Positions 44,998 to 55,081 of a DNA stretch of 64,000 nt are shown here, one piece after another (position 1 is the stretch's first letter; each line of letters begins with the position of its first letter). Location of the stretch: NCBI GenBank assembly GCA_024280335.1, contig JAJRQI010000032.1, positions 1 to 64,000 of the forward strand, in the 5' to 3' direction. The translations under genes and the position numbers were made by a program. The notes beneath the pieces were generated by a model. The model was given only the letters and a program-made list of their open reading frames with translations. It ran no database searches and was not told the DNA's origin. Source of the stretch: Deltaproteobacteria bacterium (GTDB lineage Bacteria; Desulfobacterota; Desulfuromonadia; Desulfuromonadales; Geopsychrobacteraceae).

Positions 44998-46475
44998 GCA
45001 CATCGAATCTGCATATGTACGTGCTGGCCGTACCATTGCTGACGGCCTTCTTTGTCAATCTGCTCGGGCGGATTTCCCGGCGTTGGGTGGCGCCGCTGGT
45101 GCTCGGGGCCTTGACCTTTGCTTCGCTGGCCTCCCTCTGTGTCCTGGGAAAAGTTCTGCGCCACGGCAGCTTCAGCTATACGGTCGGCAACTGGCAGCCG
45201 CCGTACGGGATCGAACTGCTGCTTGATCCCCTCTCGGCGCTGATGCTGGTGCTGATTTCTGTGGTTGCCTTGTTCGCCTCGATTTCGGCGATTCAATCGG
45301 TCCGGCAGGAGCTGCCGGGACAGGAGCACCTGTTCTTTACCCTCTATCTGATCCTGATCGCCGGGTTGTTGGGGTTGGTGTTGACGGCCGACGCGTTCAA
45401 CCTCTACGTCTTGCTGGAGATCACCTCGATTACCACTTACGGGCTGATCGCCATGGGCAAGGGGCGGGCCCCCTTGGCCAGCTTCAACTACATCATCATG
45501 GGTTCGATCGGCGCCTGTTTCTATCTGCTCGGCGTCGGCTATCTCTACCTGATGACCGGTTCCCTGAACATGGCCGATATCGCCGGCATTCTGCCGACAG
45601 TTGACGGGACCGCTGCCGTGGCAACGGCGCTGGCATTTATCCTGGTCGGCCTGTGGATCAAGATGGCCTTCTTTCCATTGCATGGCTGGTTGCCGAACGC
45701 CTACTCGCTGGCACCGACCGGGGCTGGCCTGCTTGCCGCACCGCTGATGACCAAAGTTTCCATCTACCTGATGGTCCGGGTGATGTTCTGGCTTTTCTCC
45801 AGCGATTTTTTGTTTCTGCAGAATCCGCTGGTGTCGACACTGGTCGTCTGGGCGGCGGCGATCGCCATCGTCTCTGCTTCCTGCCTGGCTCTCGCCCAGC
45901 GCGATCTCAAGCGGATGCTGACCTACATCATCGTCGCCGAGGTCGGCTACATGGTCGGCGGCATCTGGCTGGCCAACAGTGCCGGGATGACCGGGGCGAT
46001 CCTGCATATCGTTAACGATGCGCTGATGACCCTCTGCCTGTTTCTGGCCGTGGCGGCGATTGTCTACAAGTTGGGGAGCGGCGAGTTCGATAAGCTTCAG
46101 GGGATCTATCGGCGCATGCCGGTGACCATGGCGGCCTTTACCGTCGGTGCTTTTTCGATGATCGGCATCCCGCCGACCGCCGGTTTTTTCAGCAAGTGGT
46201 ACCTGATTCAGGGGGGCATTGAAGCCGGTCATTGGCAGTATGTCATCGCTCTGCTGTTCAGTTCGCTGGTCAATGCGGTGCTGTTTTTCCGGATTATTGA
46301 AATCGGCTATTTCTTCAAGGACGGCGAGCAGCATGGCCACGAGAAGAAGGAGGAAGCGCCGCTGCTGATGCAGGCGCCGCTGCTGATCAGTGCCGTTGCT
46401 TTGATTGTGGTCGGCCTGGGTTCCGGGCCGCTGGTTGAGAGTATTATCAAGCTGGCACTGCCGGCTGGATTTTAA
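44994..46475 (+). CDS. mnhD: Proton-translocating antiporter subunit D, first copy (NuoL/M/N-like)
   Basis: 493 aa with about 14 membrane helices. Conserved lysine and glutamate residues of the antiporter fold appear in LYVLLEITSI, LWIKMAFFPLHGWLPNAYSLAPTGAGLLAAPLMTKVSIYLMVR and AQRDLKRMLTYIIVAEVGYMVGG. First of three such subunits in the operon. Confidence 0.88.
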   Translation: MSTSNLHMYVLAVPLLTAFFVNLLGRISRRWVAPLVLGALTFASLASLCVLGKVLRHGSFSYTVGNWQPPYGIELLLDPLSALMLVLISVVALFASISAIQSVRQELPGQEHLFFTLYLILIAGLLGLVLTADAFNLYVLLEITSITTYGLIAMGKGRAPLASFNYIIMGSIGACFYLLGVGYLYLMTGSLNMADIAGILPTVDGTAAVATALAFILVGLWIKMAFFPLHGWLPNAYSLAPTGAGLLAAPLMTKVSIYLMVRVMFWLFSSDFLFLQNPLVSTLVVWAAAIAIVSASCLALAQRDLKRMLTYIIVAEVGYMVGGIWLANSAGMTGAILHIVNDALMTLCLFLAVAAIVYKLGSGEFDKLQGIYRRMPVTMAAFTVGAFSMIGIPPTAGFFSKWYLIQGGIEAGHWQYVIALLFSSLVNAVLFFRIIEIGYFFKDGEQHGHEKKEEAPLLMQAPLLISAVALIVVGLGSGPLVESIIKLALPAGF

Positions 46476-46496
46476 ATAACAGGGCAAGTTTTCGCT

Positions 46497-47969
46497 ATGA
46501 GCTACCAAACTTCGATCTGGCCGCTGGCGGCCGTACTGATCTCGCTGCTGGGGTCGATCCCGATTATGCTTTCGGGGCGTCAACCCAACCTGCGAGAGAG
46601 TTGGACCCTGCTGATTGCACTCGGCAAGGTGGTTATCGTTGCTTCCTTTTTACCGACGGTGCTGGCGGGCGGCGGTTACGAATTCACCATTGCTGAAGTG
46701 GTGCCGGGGGTGCCGATCGCTTTACGGGTCGATGCCATGGGGATGTTCTTTGCCCTGGTCGCCTCGATCCTCTGGTTTTTCACCTCGGTCTACTCGATCG
46801 GCTACATGCGCAGTCTCAACGAGCATGGCCAGACTCGTTATTTCGCTTCCTTTGCCGTAGCGATTTCAGCAACCATCGGCGTCGCCTTTGCGGCCAACCT
46901 GCTGACCCTCTACCTGTTCTACGAGATGCTGTCGCTGTCGACCTACCCGCTGGTGACCCACCATCAGGACGCCGAAGCGCGCAAATCGGGACGCAAGTAT
47001 CTGACCTATATTCTTGGCACTTCTATCGCGCTGGCGCTGCCGGCGATGTTGATCGTCTATTCGCTGGCTGGCAATCTGGACTTTAAAAGCGGCGGCATTC
47101 TTGCCGACAGCGGTGCCTCGCCGGAAACCCTGGCGCTGGTGCTGGTGCTGTTTCTGTTCGGTTTTGCCAAGTCGGGGCTGATGCCGTTTCACGGCTGGCT
47201 ACCGGCGGCGATGGTGGCACCGACCCCGGTCAGTTCCTTTCTGCACGGCGTGGCGGTGGTCAAGGTCGGGGTCTTCTCGATCCTGCGGGTGATCTTTCAT
47301 ATCTTCGGCGCCGATCTCCTGCTCGATGTCAACCTGGGGGTGGTGATTACCACGATCGCCTCGATCACCATTATCGTTGCCTCGCTGGTGGCGTTGACCC
47401 AGGATAACCTGAAACGGCGGCTGGCCTATTCGACCATCGGTCAGCTTTCTTACATGATCCTTGGTGCCGGGATGCTTTCGGCGGCCGGGATGACCGGCGG
47501 CTTGCTGCATATCGGCATGCACGCCTTCGGCAAGATCACCCTGTTTTTCTGTGCCGGAGCAATCTATGTCGCTGCGGGTAAGAAATATATCAGTCAGATG
47601 GATGGCCTCGGTCGGCGCATGCCGATCACTTATCTGGCCTTCATGTTCGGCTCGCTCAGTATTATCGGCATGCCGCCACTCGGTGGCTTTATCAGTAAGT
47701 GGAACCTGGTGATCGGTGCGGTCGACAGTGGTCAGTTAATTCTGTTACTGGTGTTGCTGGTCAGTTCGCTGCTCAACGCGGCCTATTTTCTGCCGATCGT
47801 CTATCGCGGCTTTTTTGCCAAGGCCGCTGATCCGATCTTTGATGAAGGTGTCAAAGAGGCGCCGCTGTTCTGTCTGGTGCCGCTCTCGTTGACCGCCTGT
47901 GCATCGCTGGCGCTGTTTTTCTATCCGGATATCTTTCTCCGGTTGGTTCAGTTGGCCCTGTTTCCCTAG
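46497..47969 (+). CDS. mnhD: Antiporter subunit D, second copy (NuoL/M/N-like)
   Basis: 490 aa, about 14 helices. Motifs LYLFYEMLSLSTYPLV, FGFAKSGLMPFHGWLPAAMVAPTPVSSFLHGVAVVKVG and TQDNLKRRLAYSTIGQLSYMILG. A paralogue of the preceding subunit; the LHGVAVVKVG block is closer to NuoL/M or MbhH. Confidence 0.88.
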   Translation: MSYQTSIWPLAAVLISLLGSIPIMLSGRQPNLRESWTLLIALGKVVIVASFLPTVLAGGGYEFTIAEVVPGVPIALRVDAMGMFFALVASILWFFTSVYSIGYMRSLNEHGQTRYFASFAVAISATIGVAFAANLLTLYLFYEMLSLSTYPLVTHHQDAEARKSGRKYLTYILGTSIALALPAMLIVYSLAGNLDFKSGGILADSGASPETLALVLVLFLFGFAKSGLMPFHGWLPAAMVAPTPVSSFLHGVAVVKVGVFSILRVIFHIFGADLLLDVNLGVVITTIASITIIVASLVALTQDNLKRRLAYSTIGQLSYMILGAGMLSAAGMTGGLLHIGMHAFGKITLFFCAGAIYVAAGKKYISQMDGLGRRMPITYLAFMFGSLSIIGMPPLGGFISKWNLVIGAVDSGQLILLLVLLVSSLLNAAYFLPIVYRGFFAKAADPIFDEGVKEAPLFCLVPLSLTACASLALFFYPDIFLRLVQLALFP

Positions 47970-47983
47970 GCCGAGGTAAATGA

Positions 47984-48256
47984 ATGGATTCTGAAAAGAG
48001 TAATAAAAAACCGGAAGTCTGCACCTGGTTCGACCAGCCGAAGAATATCAAGCGTTTGAAGATCGGTTTCTATCTTGTTCTGGTGCTGTTGGTACTGCCC
48101 GACTTCTTTATCCACAAGCACACCCTCTTCTCATCCATCGAGGCGGTTCCAGGGTTTTATGCCCTGTTCGGCTTTATTTCCTGTGTGGTGATTATCCTGA
48201 TTTCCAAGCTGCTCGGCTTTGTTCTGAAGAAAAATGAGGATTACTATGATCGCTAG
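47984..48256 (+). CDS. Small membrane protein within the antiporter operon
   Basis: 90 aa with GAGGTAAATGA before ATG. Two helices (IGFYLVLVLLVLPDFFI and GFYALFGFISCVVIILISKLLGFVL) and a charged C-terminus (KKNEDYYDR). I recall no function. Its position between two antiporter subunits suggests an assembly or accessory role. Its end overlaps the next gene. Confidence 0.65.
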   Translation: MDSEKSNKKPEVCTWFDQPKNIKRLKIGFYLVLVLLVLPDFFIHKHTLFSSIEAVPGFYALFGFISCVVIILISKLLGFVLKKNEDYYDR

Positions 48257-50012
48257 CTTGCACCCGTCGCTGCTGTTTTTCATCGGGGCGCTGCTCCTGT
48301 GGATCCTGCCGGTGCTTGGGCGGCGGATCCTGATCCTGCTGGTGCCGGCGGCCGCGTTTCTGATCATCACTCAGCTGGAACCGGGAACCTACTACGCCTA
48401 CCAGCTGTTCGGTTTCGATCTGAATCTGCTGCGGATCGATAAATTGAGCAAGATATTCGGTTACGTTTTCACCATCAATGCTTTTGCCTGTTTTCTGTTC
48501 GCCCAGCACCTGAAGACCCGCTATGAACACACGGCGTCACTCGCCTATATCGGTGCGGCTCTCGGTGCGGTGTTCGCTAGCGATCTGATTTCTCTCTACC
48601 TGTTTTGGGAGGTGATGGCGATCACCTCGACCTTCCTGGTGCTGGCCCGCATGACCGAACGTTCCTACGGAGCGGCCTTCCGCTACGTGATGGTGCATAT
48701 CTTTGGTGGCTTGACCCTGCTGGCGGGAATTCTACTGCAGGTCAACGAAACCGGTTCGGTCGCTTTTGACGGATTTACTCTGCAGGGATTACCGACCTAT
48801 CTGATCCTGATCGGCTTTCTGGTGAATGCCGCGGCGCCGCCGCTTTCCGCCTGGCTCTCCGATGCCTACCCCGAAGCGACCGTTACCGGTGGCGTGATTA
48901 TGACCGCCTACACCACCAAGACCGCTGTCTATACCTTGATTCGCGGCTTCGCCGGTTGGGACGTCCTGATTGCGGTCGGCTGCTTCATGGCGATCTACGG
49001 GATCATCTACGCGATTCTGGAAAACGACATGCGCCGGATTCTCGCCTATTCGATCATCAATCAGGTCGGGTTCATGGTCTGTGGTATCGGTATCGGTACG
49101 GCGATGGCGCTCAATGGTGCCATGGCCCACGCTTTTGCGCATATTATTTACAAGGCACTGCTCTGGATGAGTGCCGGTGCGGTGCTCTACATGACCGGCA
49201 AGAGCAAGTGTACCGATCTCGGCGGCCTCTATAAAACCATGCCGCTGACGATGATCTTCGGCACCATCGGCGCCCTGGCGATCTCCAGCTTTCCTTTCCT
49301 CTCCGGCTATACTACCAAGCCGATGATCATGGCGGCCGGGGTGCATGAGGGCTTTTTCTGGGTCTGGCTGATTCTTGAGATCGCTTCGGCCGGGGTGTTC
49401 CTGCACGCCGGGATCAAATTCCCCTACTTCGTCTTCTTTGCCAAGGACAACGGTCTACGTCCGGGTGAGCCACCGAAGCATATGCTGCTGGCGATGGCAT
49501 TTCTTGCCTTCATCTGCATCTTCATCGGTGTCTACCCGCAGCCGCTCTACAATATTCTGCCCTACCCGGTTGAGTTCCACGCCTACGGCTTTGAGCATAC
49601 CCTCAATCAGTTTCAGTTGTTGATGTTTTCGGCACTGGCCTTCTTCATGCTGTTACCGCTGCTCAAGCGGACCCGGACTATCTCCATCGATACCGACTGG
49701 TTCTATCGCAAGGGCGCAAAACTCTTTGTTTACGGTTGTGACAAGATTTTCAACGGCATCAATAATTTCGGCGATCGAATTTTTATGCAGAAAATACCGG
49801 CGCTGCTCAACCGCTTCTTTGCTGATCCGTCGGCAAATGTGCAGAAACATGCGGTTCGGTTGCTGGCTGAGGCCAGCGGCGATGAGAGCTTGCTGGAGGG
49901 GCGCAATGCCGAGATTGAGCAACGCACCAGAGCACTGGCCTATCCGGTCGGCGGCGGGGTGTTTTTGGCGGTTGTTTTTTTGGCGGTTGTGTCGTTGCTC
50001 TATTTTGTCTGA
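48246..50012 (+). CDS. Antiporter subunit, third copy (NuoL/M/N-like)
   Basis: 588 aa from ATG 48246 (frame open to 48234). About 15 helices: LYLFWEVMAITSTFLVLA, AAPPLSAWLSDAYPEATVTGGVIMTAYTTKTAVYTLIR and LENDMRRILAYSIINQVGFMVCGIG. The C-terminal 100 residues form a hydrophilic amphipathic stretch ending in one helix, as in the extended C-terminus of NuoL-like subunits. Together with the other subunits it would exchange Na+ for H+ across the inner membrane. Confidence 0.85.
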   Translation: MIASLHPSLLFFIGALLLWILPVLGRRILILLVPAAAFLIITQLEPGTYYAYQLFGFDLNLLRIDKLSKIFGYVFTINAFACFLFAQHLKTRYEHTASLAYIGAALGAVFASDLISLYLFWEVMAITSTFLVLARMTERSYGAAFRYVMVHIFGGLTLLAGILLQVNETGSVAFDGFTLQGLPTYLILIGFLVNAAAPPLSAWLSDAYPEATVTGGVIMTAYTTKTAVYTLIRGFAGWDVLIAVGCFMAIYGIIYAILENDMRRILAYSIINQVGFMVCGIGIGTAMALNGAMAHAFAHIIYKALLWMSAGAVLYMTGKSKCTDLGGLYKTMPLTMIFGTIGALAISSFPFLSGYTTKPMIMAAGVHEGFFWVWLILEIASAGVFLHAGIKFPYFVFFAKDNGLRPGEPPKHMLLAMAFLAFICIFIGVYPQPLYNILPYPVEFHAYGFEHTLNQFQLLMFSALAFFMLLPLLKRTRTISIDTDWFYRKGAKLFVYGCDKIFNGINNFGDRIFMQKIPALLNRFFADPSANVQKHAVRLLAEASGDESLLEGRNAEIEQRTRALAYPVGGGVFLAVVFLAVVSLLYFV

Positions 50013-50055
50013 AACTCCCGTCCCCCCGGATTCTTCTTGGGGGAGTTTAGAGCTG

Positions 50056-51186
50056 ATGAGTTCCCTTTATCTGCATATCCCCTTCTGTCGCAGTAAGTGC
50101 TTCTACTGCGACTTCTATTCTCAGGTCGGTAACGCGGCGCAATTGAGCCGTTATGTTGAACTGCTGTGTGCCGATCTGCAGCTGCTGGCAGAGCAATCCC
50201 CGCAAGCGGCAACCTTTAAGACGATCTTCTTCGGCGGCGGAACACCTTCCCTGCTGAGCGCCGAGCAGGTGGCAGTGTTGTTGCGCCAGGTCGAGCGGGA
50301 TTTCGGCATTGCCGAGGATTGTGAAATCACCCTGGAGGCAAACCCCGGAACGCTCGATGCCGACCAGCTGCAGGGTTATCGGACGGCCGGAGTCAATCGC
50401 TTGTCGTTGGGGGTGCAGAGCTTTTCCGACCGGCGTTTGCAGCAGCTGGGTCGTCGCCACAGCGCCAGCGAGGCAGGTCGGAGTGTTGCGCTGGCCCGTA
50501 CTGCCGGGTTTGATAATCTGAGTCTCGATCTGATCTTCAGTCTACCGGGGCAAACTGAACAGGAATTGCAGACCGATCTGCAGGCATTGCTCGCCCTGCA
50601 GCCGCAGCACCTGTCGCTCTATGGCTCGAGTCTCGAGCCGGGGACGGAGCTGTTCGGCCGTCTGCAGCAGGGTGAACTGACAGAAAACAGCGACGAGCGG
50701 TATGCCGAACAATACCGGCTGCTGGCCGGTTTGCTGCGCGTGGCTGGATTTGAGCATTATGAAATTTCCAACTTTGCACTGCCCGGACAGCGCTGTCGGC
50801 ATAATCAGGTCTACTGGCGCCGGCAGCCCTGTCTGGCAGTCGGCAGTGGCGCCCACGGGTTTAGTGCTCGCGGCTGGGGAAAACGTTGGCAGCGGCCGCA
50901 GCTTGCCCTTTATCGAGCAAAACTGTCGGTCGGGGAGAACCCGGCCGAATTGCTGGAAAGCTTTGATCGCCAGGGGGCCATGGCGGAGACCCTCTATCTG
51001 GCGTTACGGACCGCTGATGGCTTGTCGAGAGAGGCTTTTCAGAAAAAATTCGGTTTGCTCCCGGAAGCTGCATTCCCTGCAGCCTTTGCTCAGCTTGGCA
51101 AGCGCTTGCAACGACAAGGCGATCGCTGGTACTTCGATCTGGAGGCCTGGCTGCTCTACGATCATCTGATCAGTGCCTTCCTTTAA
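50056..51186 (+). CDS. hemW: HemW-like radical SAM protein
   Basis: 376 aa from ATG 50056 behind GGGGGAG. YLHIPFCRSKCFYCDF carries the CxxxCxxC cluster and its following Cys-x-Phe, then FFGGGTPS and LEANPGTLD. HemW is a heme chaperone related to oxygen-independent coproporphyrinogen oxidase; the sequence lacks features I can use to separate the two with certainty. It precedes the heat-shock operon, as it does in many bacteria. Confidence 0.85.
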   Translation: MSSLYLHIPFCRSKCFYCDFYSQVGNAAQLSRYVELLCADLQLLAEQSPQAATFKTIFFGGGTPSLLSAEQVAVLLRQVERDFGIAEDCEITLEANPGTLDADQLQGYRTAGVNRLSLGVQSFSDRRLQQLGRRHSASEAGRSVALARTAGFDNLSLDLIFSLPGQTEQELQTDLQALLALQPQHLSLYGSSLEPGTELFGRLQQGELTENSDERYAEQYRLLAGLLRVAGFEHYEISNFALPGQRCRHNQVYWRRQPCLAVGSGAHGFSARGWGKRWQRPQLALYRAKLSVGENPAELLESFDRQGAMAETLYLALRTADGLSREAFQKKFGLLPEAAFPAAFAQLGKRLQRQGDRWYFDLEAWLLYDHLISAFL

Positions 51187-51236
51187 ACCCCCCGTTGCGT
51201 CGCTAGAAAAGCTACCTGTTTTCAGTGCTATGGCGC

Positions 51237-51263
51237 TTGACAAAGGCCAGGGGCGTTGATAAT
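51237..51263 (+). promoter_or_regulatory. Sigma-70-type promoter of the hrcA operon
   Basis: TTGACA (51237-51242) and GATAAT (51258-51263) with a 15-base spacer stand just before the CIRCE element, so the start point would fall at or inside the operator. Confidence 0.6.
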
Positions 51264-51272
51264 GTGTGCTCT

Positions 51273-51299
51273 TTAGCACTCGATCAGCCTGAGTGCTAA
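51273..51299. promoter_or_regulatory. CIRCE operator
   Basis: TTAGCACTC, nine bases, GAGTGCTAA: a perfect CIRCE inverted repeat. HrcA binds it and represses the heat-shock operon that follows. Confidence 0.97.
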
Positions 51300-51348
51300 C
51301 ATTTAACTTGAGCCATCCTTGCGGGGCTCTTTTTTTCGGAGACGGACG

Positions 51349-52389
51349 ATGGCTGAAGAGCTGAATGAGCGCAGCCAAAATATTCTCGAGGCGATCGTCG
51401 AAGACTATATCGCTTCGGCCGAACCGGTCGGTTCGCGGGCGATCAGCCGACGACACGGTTTCAACCTGTCTCCGGCCTCGGTGCGCAACGTTATGTCCGA
51501 TCTCGAGGAGATGGGCTTTCTTTGCTCCCCGCATACCTCAGCCGGGCGGATCCCGACTGAGAAGGGCTATCACTACTATATCGATTCCCTGCTGCAGGTG
51601 CGCGATCTGAGCCAGGAGGAAGAATCGCAACTGCGCAAAAACTACCGCTTCAAGGGCATGAAGATGGAAGACATCATGCAAGAAGTGGGACGGGTGATGT
51701 CGGGGTTGTCCAACTACACCGGTCTGGTCATGGCACCCAAGTTTGCCTCGACGGTGTTTCGGCAGATCGAGTTTGTCCGCTTGTCACACGGACGCCTGCT
51801 GGTGATTTACGTCTCCGAAACCGGGCTGGTGCAGAACAAGGTGATCGAAGTCGACGCCGATCTGGAACAACGGGATCTGGAGCAGATCAGCAACTACCTG
51901 AATCATGAACTGAACGGCATGAGTATTCTGGCCGTGCGTGAAAAAATTGCCCGGGAACTGAAAAGCGAAAGAGCTCGCTACGACAAGCTGCAAAAGCGTG
52001 CCTTACGGATTTCCAGTGCCGCCCTGCAGGATGAGGCGGAGGAACTGTTATTTGTTTCCGGGACCTCGCTGATGCTGGAGCAACCGGAATTTTCGACTCC
52101 GGAGCAGATGCGGCGAATTATTCAGACCTTTGAGAGCAAAAAAATCCTCATCGATCTGCTTGATCGCAGCCAGAATGCTCAAGGAGTACAGATTTTCATC
52201 GGCAGTCAGAACCAGGATTGTCAGATTGAAGGTTGCAGTTTGATTACCTCGAAGTTTTCCAGCCAAAAGGGCGCTGTCGGAACCCTGGGTGTCATCGGTC
52301 CGGTGCGGATGGATTATTCCCAGGTGATCCCGATTGTCGATTTTACCGCCCAGTTGGTCAGTCGTATTTTAGAGCGGGAAGTAGAATAA
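51349..52389 (+). CDS. hrcA: Heat-inducible repressor HrcA
   Basis: 346 aa from ATG 51349 behind GGAGACGG. N-terminal winged helix with ASAEPVGSRAISRR and LSPASVRNVMSDLEEMGFLCSPHTSAGRIPTEKGYHYYID, and the C-terminal ligand-like domain ending KGAVGTLGVIGPVRMDYSQVIPIVDFTAQLVS. Represses its own operon through the CIRCE site; GroEL normally modulates its activity. Confidence 0.95.
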   Translation: MAEELNERSQNILEAIVEDYIASAEPVGSRAISRRHGFNLSPASVRNVMSDLEEMGFLCSPHTSAGRIPTEKGYHYYIDSLLQVRDLSQEEESQLRKNYRFKGMKMEDIMQEVGRVMSGLSNYTGLVMAPKFASTVFRQIEFVRLSHGRLLVIYVSETGLVQNKVIEVDADLEQRDLEQISNYLNHELNGMSILAVREKIARELKSERARYDKLQKRALRISSAALQDEAEELLFVSGTSLMLEQPEFSTPEQMRRIIQTFESKKILIDLLDRSQNAQGVQIFIGSQNQDCQIEGCSLITSKFSSQKGAVGTLGVIGPVRMDYSQVIPIVDFTAQLVSRILEREVE

Positions 52390-52408
52390 AGAATAAACAA
52401 GGAGCTAG

Positions 52409-53011
52409 ATGGTGGCAAAAAAAGGCAAAAAACAAGCGCCTGTCGCTGCGGAAGAGGCAGAGCAGGAGGTGACGGTTGAGGTCGTGGAGCCAGAGCTGGA
52501 GCCGGAGCAGACGGAACTGCAAAAGGCTCAGGAGCAAGTAAACGTTGCCCAGGACCAGTACCTGAGAACCTTGGCGGATATGGATAATCTGCGCAAGCGG
52601 ACCCAGCGCGAAAAGGAAGAGTTGGCCAAGTTTGCCAACGAAAATATCCTGCGCGATATTCTGCCGGTAGTCGATAACCTGGAGCGGGCATTGGAACATG
52701 CAGAGCAGGCGCACAGCAGCGAAGGCCTGCTCGAAGGGGTGCAGATGACCCTCGATCAGTTCGCCCAGGTGTTGAAGAAATTTGGTGTTGAACCGGTTGA
52801 ATCGATCGGCCGACCCTTCGACCCGGCACTGCATCAGGCGATGGGACAGGTTGAAACCACAGACTGCCCGAGCAACAGTGTCGCCCAGGAAATGCAGAGG
52901 GGTTACGTCCTTAACGAGCGGTTGCTGCGGCCGGCGATGGTGATGATTGCCAAGCCCCCGGAAGTTTCAACCAGTGAAGAAAATTCGACAACAGAGACAG
53001 ACGACCAATAA
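52409..53011 (+). CDS. grpE: Nucleotide exchange factor GrpE
   Basis: 200 aa. Acidic N-terminus, a coiled coil (about 40-90: LQKAQEQVNVAQDQYLRTLADMDNLRKRTQREKEELAKFA) and the beta-wing region (GVEPVESIGRPFDPALHQAMGQVE, GYVLNERLLRPAMVMIAK). It releases ADP from DnaK. Behind AAGGAG. Confidence 0.95.
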   Translation: MVAKKGKKQAPVAAEEAEQEVTVEVVEPELEPEQTELQKAQEQVNVAQDQYLRTLADMDNLRKRTQREKEELAKFANENILRDILPVVDNLERALEHAEQAHSSEGLLEGVQMTLDQFAQVLKKFGVEPVESIGRPFDPALHQAMGQVETTDCPSNSVAQEMQRGYVLNERLLRPAMVMIAKPPEVSTSEENSTTETDDQ

Positions 53012-53051
53012 AACAACGTCTGTAAATTCAAAATAATAGGAGGATTTAGAT

Positions 53052-54959
53052 ATGGGTAAAGTCATTGGCATCGATCTGGGGACCACCAACTCTTGCGTCG
53101 CGATCATGGAAGGCGGCGAGCCGGTTGTCATCGCCAACTCGGAAGGTTCACGCACCACGCCGTCGATGGTCGCTTTTACTGAAAGCGGCGAGCGGCTGGT
53201 CGGCCAGCAGGCCAAGCGTCAGGCGGTCACCAATCCGGAGAACACCCTGTTTTCCATCAAGCGCCTGATCGGCCGCAAATTCAATTCCGCCGCAGTCAAG
53301 AAAGATATCAAAATCAGTCCTTTCAGTATTATCGAAGCGGACAACGGCGATGCCTGGGTTGAGTCGCGCGGCAAGCAGTACAGTGCCCCGGAAGTTTCGG
53401 CGATGATTCTGCAGAAGATGAAGCAGACCGCCGAAGATTATCTCGGCGAAAAGGTCACTGATGCGGTCATCACCGTCCCGGCGTACTTCAATGACTCCCA
53501 GCGTCAGGCAACCAAAGATGCCGGCAAGATCGCTGGCCTCAACGTGTTGCGGATCATCAACGAGCCGACTGCCGCTTCTTTGGCCTACGGTCTGGACAAG
53601 AAGGAAGAGAAAACCATCGCAGTTTTCGATCTCGGCGGCGGAACCTTCGATGTCTCGATCCTCGACCTGGGTGACGGCGTCTTTGAGGTCAAGTCGACCA
53701 ATGGCGACACCTTCCTCGGCGGCGAAGATTTTGACCAGCTGATTATCGATTACGTTGCCGATGAATTTAAAAAGGATCAGGGGATCGACCTGCGTGGCGA
53801 CAAGATGGCTCTGCAGCGATTGAAGGAAGCAGCGGAAAAAGCCAAGTGTGAGCTTTCCAGTTCGATGGAGACCGATGTCAACCTGCCGTTTATCACCGCT
53901 GACCAGTCGGGCCCCAAACACCTGAATATCAAACTCTCCCGCGCCAAACTGGAAAGCATCTGTGCTGACCTGATCGCCCGGCTGGTTGAGCCGTGCAAGA
54001 CCGCGCTCAAAGATGCCGGTCTCTCGGCCAGTGACGTCGACGAAGTGATCCTGGTCGGCGGGATGATCCGCATGCCGGCAGTGCAGGAGAAGGTCAAGGA
54101 GATCTTCGGCAAAACCCCGAGCAAGGGGGTGAACCCGGATGAGGTGGTCGCGATCGGCGCTTCGATCCAGGGCGGCGTGCTGACCGGCGATGTCAAGGAT
54201 GTGCTGCTGCTCGACGTGTCGCCGCTGTCGCTGGGGATCGAGACCTTGGGCGGAGTGATGACCAAGCTGATTGAAAAGAATACCACCGTCCCCTGTAAAA
54301 AAAGCCAGGTCTTCTCGACCGCCGCCGACAATCAACCGGCGGTTTCGGTTCACGTGCTTCAGGGTGAGCGGGAGATGGCCACCGACAACAAAACCATCGG
54401 CAACTTCGAACTGGTCGGTATTCCGACTGCGCCGCGCGGCGTACCGCAGATCGAGGTTACCTTTGATATTGACGCCAACGGCATCCTGCATGTTTCCGCC
54501 AAGGATCTCGGCACCGGCAAGGAGCAGTCGATCCAGATCACTGCCTCAAGCGGTCTCTCCGATGAAGAGATCGAGCGGATGGTCAAGGAAGCCGAAACCC
54601 ATGCCGGCGATGATAAAAAGAAGCGTGAACTGATCGAGGCCCGCAATCAGGCTGACGGTCTGGCCTATACCACTGAGAACTCGCTCAAAGAGCACAGTGA
54701 AAAACTCGACAGCGCGACCAAAAAGCAGATCGAAGATGCCCTGGCGGAATTGAAAACTGCCATGGAAGGGGAGGATACCGAAGCGATTAAAGCCAAGAGC
54801 GAAGCACTCGCCCAGGCCTCGCACAAGCTGGCCGAGATGATGTATGCTCAGGCCCAGCAGGATGGTGATGCCGGTGCTGAAGGCACAACCGCTGAAGCCG
54901 GTGACGACAACGTTGTTGATGCAGAATTCGAAGAAGTCGACGACAAAGAGAAAAAGTAA
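53052..54959 (+). CDS. dnaK: Chaperone DnaK (Hsp70)
   Basis: 635 aa, full length. ATPase domain with [30 protein letters not shown] and [15 protein letters not shown]; substrate-binding domain with [24 protein letters not shown]-terminal EEVDDKEKK. Cytoplasmic chaperone working with DnaJ and GrpE. AGGAGG lies upstream. Confidence 0.97.
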   Translation: MGKVIGIDLGTTNSCVAIMEGGEPVVIANSEGSRTTPSMVAFTESGERLVGQQAKRQAVTNPENTLFSIKRLIGRKFNSAAVKKDIKISPFSIIEADNGDAWVESRGKQYSAPEVSAMILQKMKQTAEDYLGEKVTDAVITVPAYFNDSQRQATKDAGKIAGLNVLRIINEPTAASLAYGLDKKEEKTIAVFDLGGGTFDVSILDLGDGVFEVKSTNGDTFLGGEDFDQLIIDYVADEFKKDQGIDLRGDKMALQRLKEAAEKAKCELSSSMETDVNLPFITADQSGPKHLNIKLSRAKLESICADLIARLVEPCKTALKDAGLSASDVDEVILVGGMIRMPAVQEKVKEIFGKTPSKGVNPDEVVAIGASIQGGVLTGDVKDVLLLDVSPLSLGIETLGGVMTKLIEKNTTVPCKKSQVFSTAADNQPAVSVHVLQGEREMATDNKTIGNFELVGIPTAPRGVPQIEVTFDIDANGILHVSAKDLGTGKEQSIQITASSGLSDEEIERMVKEAETHAGDDKKKRELIEARNQADGLAYTTENSLKEHSEKLDSATKKQIEDALAELKTAMEGEDTEAIKAKSEALAQASHKLAEMMYAQAQQDGDAGAEGTTAEAGDDNVVDAEFEEVDDKEKK

Positions 54960-54975
54960 TACTTACCCTGACCTG

Positions 54976-55009
54976 TTGCCGGCCGGAGACCTCTTCGGTC
55001 GGCAATTTT
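54976..55009 (+). terminator. Terminator-like hairpin between dnaK and dnaJ
   Basis: TTGCCGGCCG pairs with CGGTCGGCAA (one G-U) around a ten-base loop and is followed by TTTT. It may lower dnaJ relative to dnaK transcription. Confidence 0.6.
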
Positions 55010-55081
55010 CATCAAGCATGATGGCGACGTCATCTGGTTCCTTTTTGCGAGACCATCAAACATAGCGGCAGGATAACTGTT

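Noticed and set aside
44940-46583. 547-aa open frame on the minus strand
   Set aside because: It is antisense to mnhC and mnhD, full of Gln, Asp, His and Arg as expected from the reverse of hydrophobic GC-rich codons, and has no family resemblance.
42514-50012. Membrane-bound hydrogenase or complex I
   Set aside because: No hydrogenase large or small subunit, NuoB/C/D/H/I or Fe-S subunit is present; only the antiporter module is found.
53148-54491. 447-aa open frame on the minus strand
   Set aside because: It mirrors dnaK, whose product is certain. Long antisense frames are common over GC-rich conserved genes.
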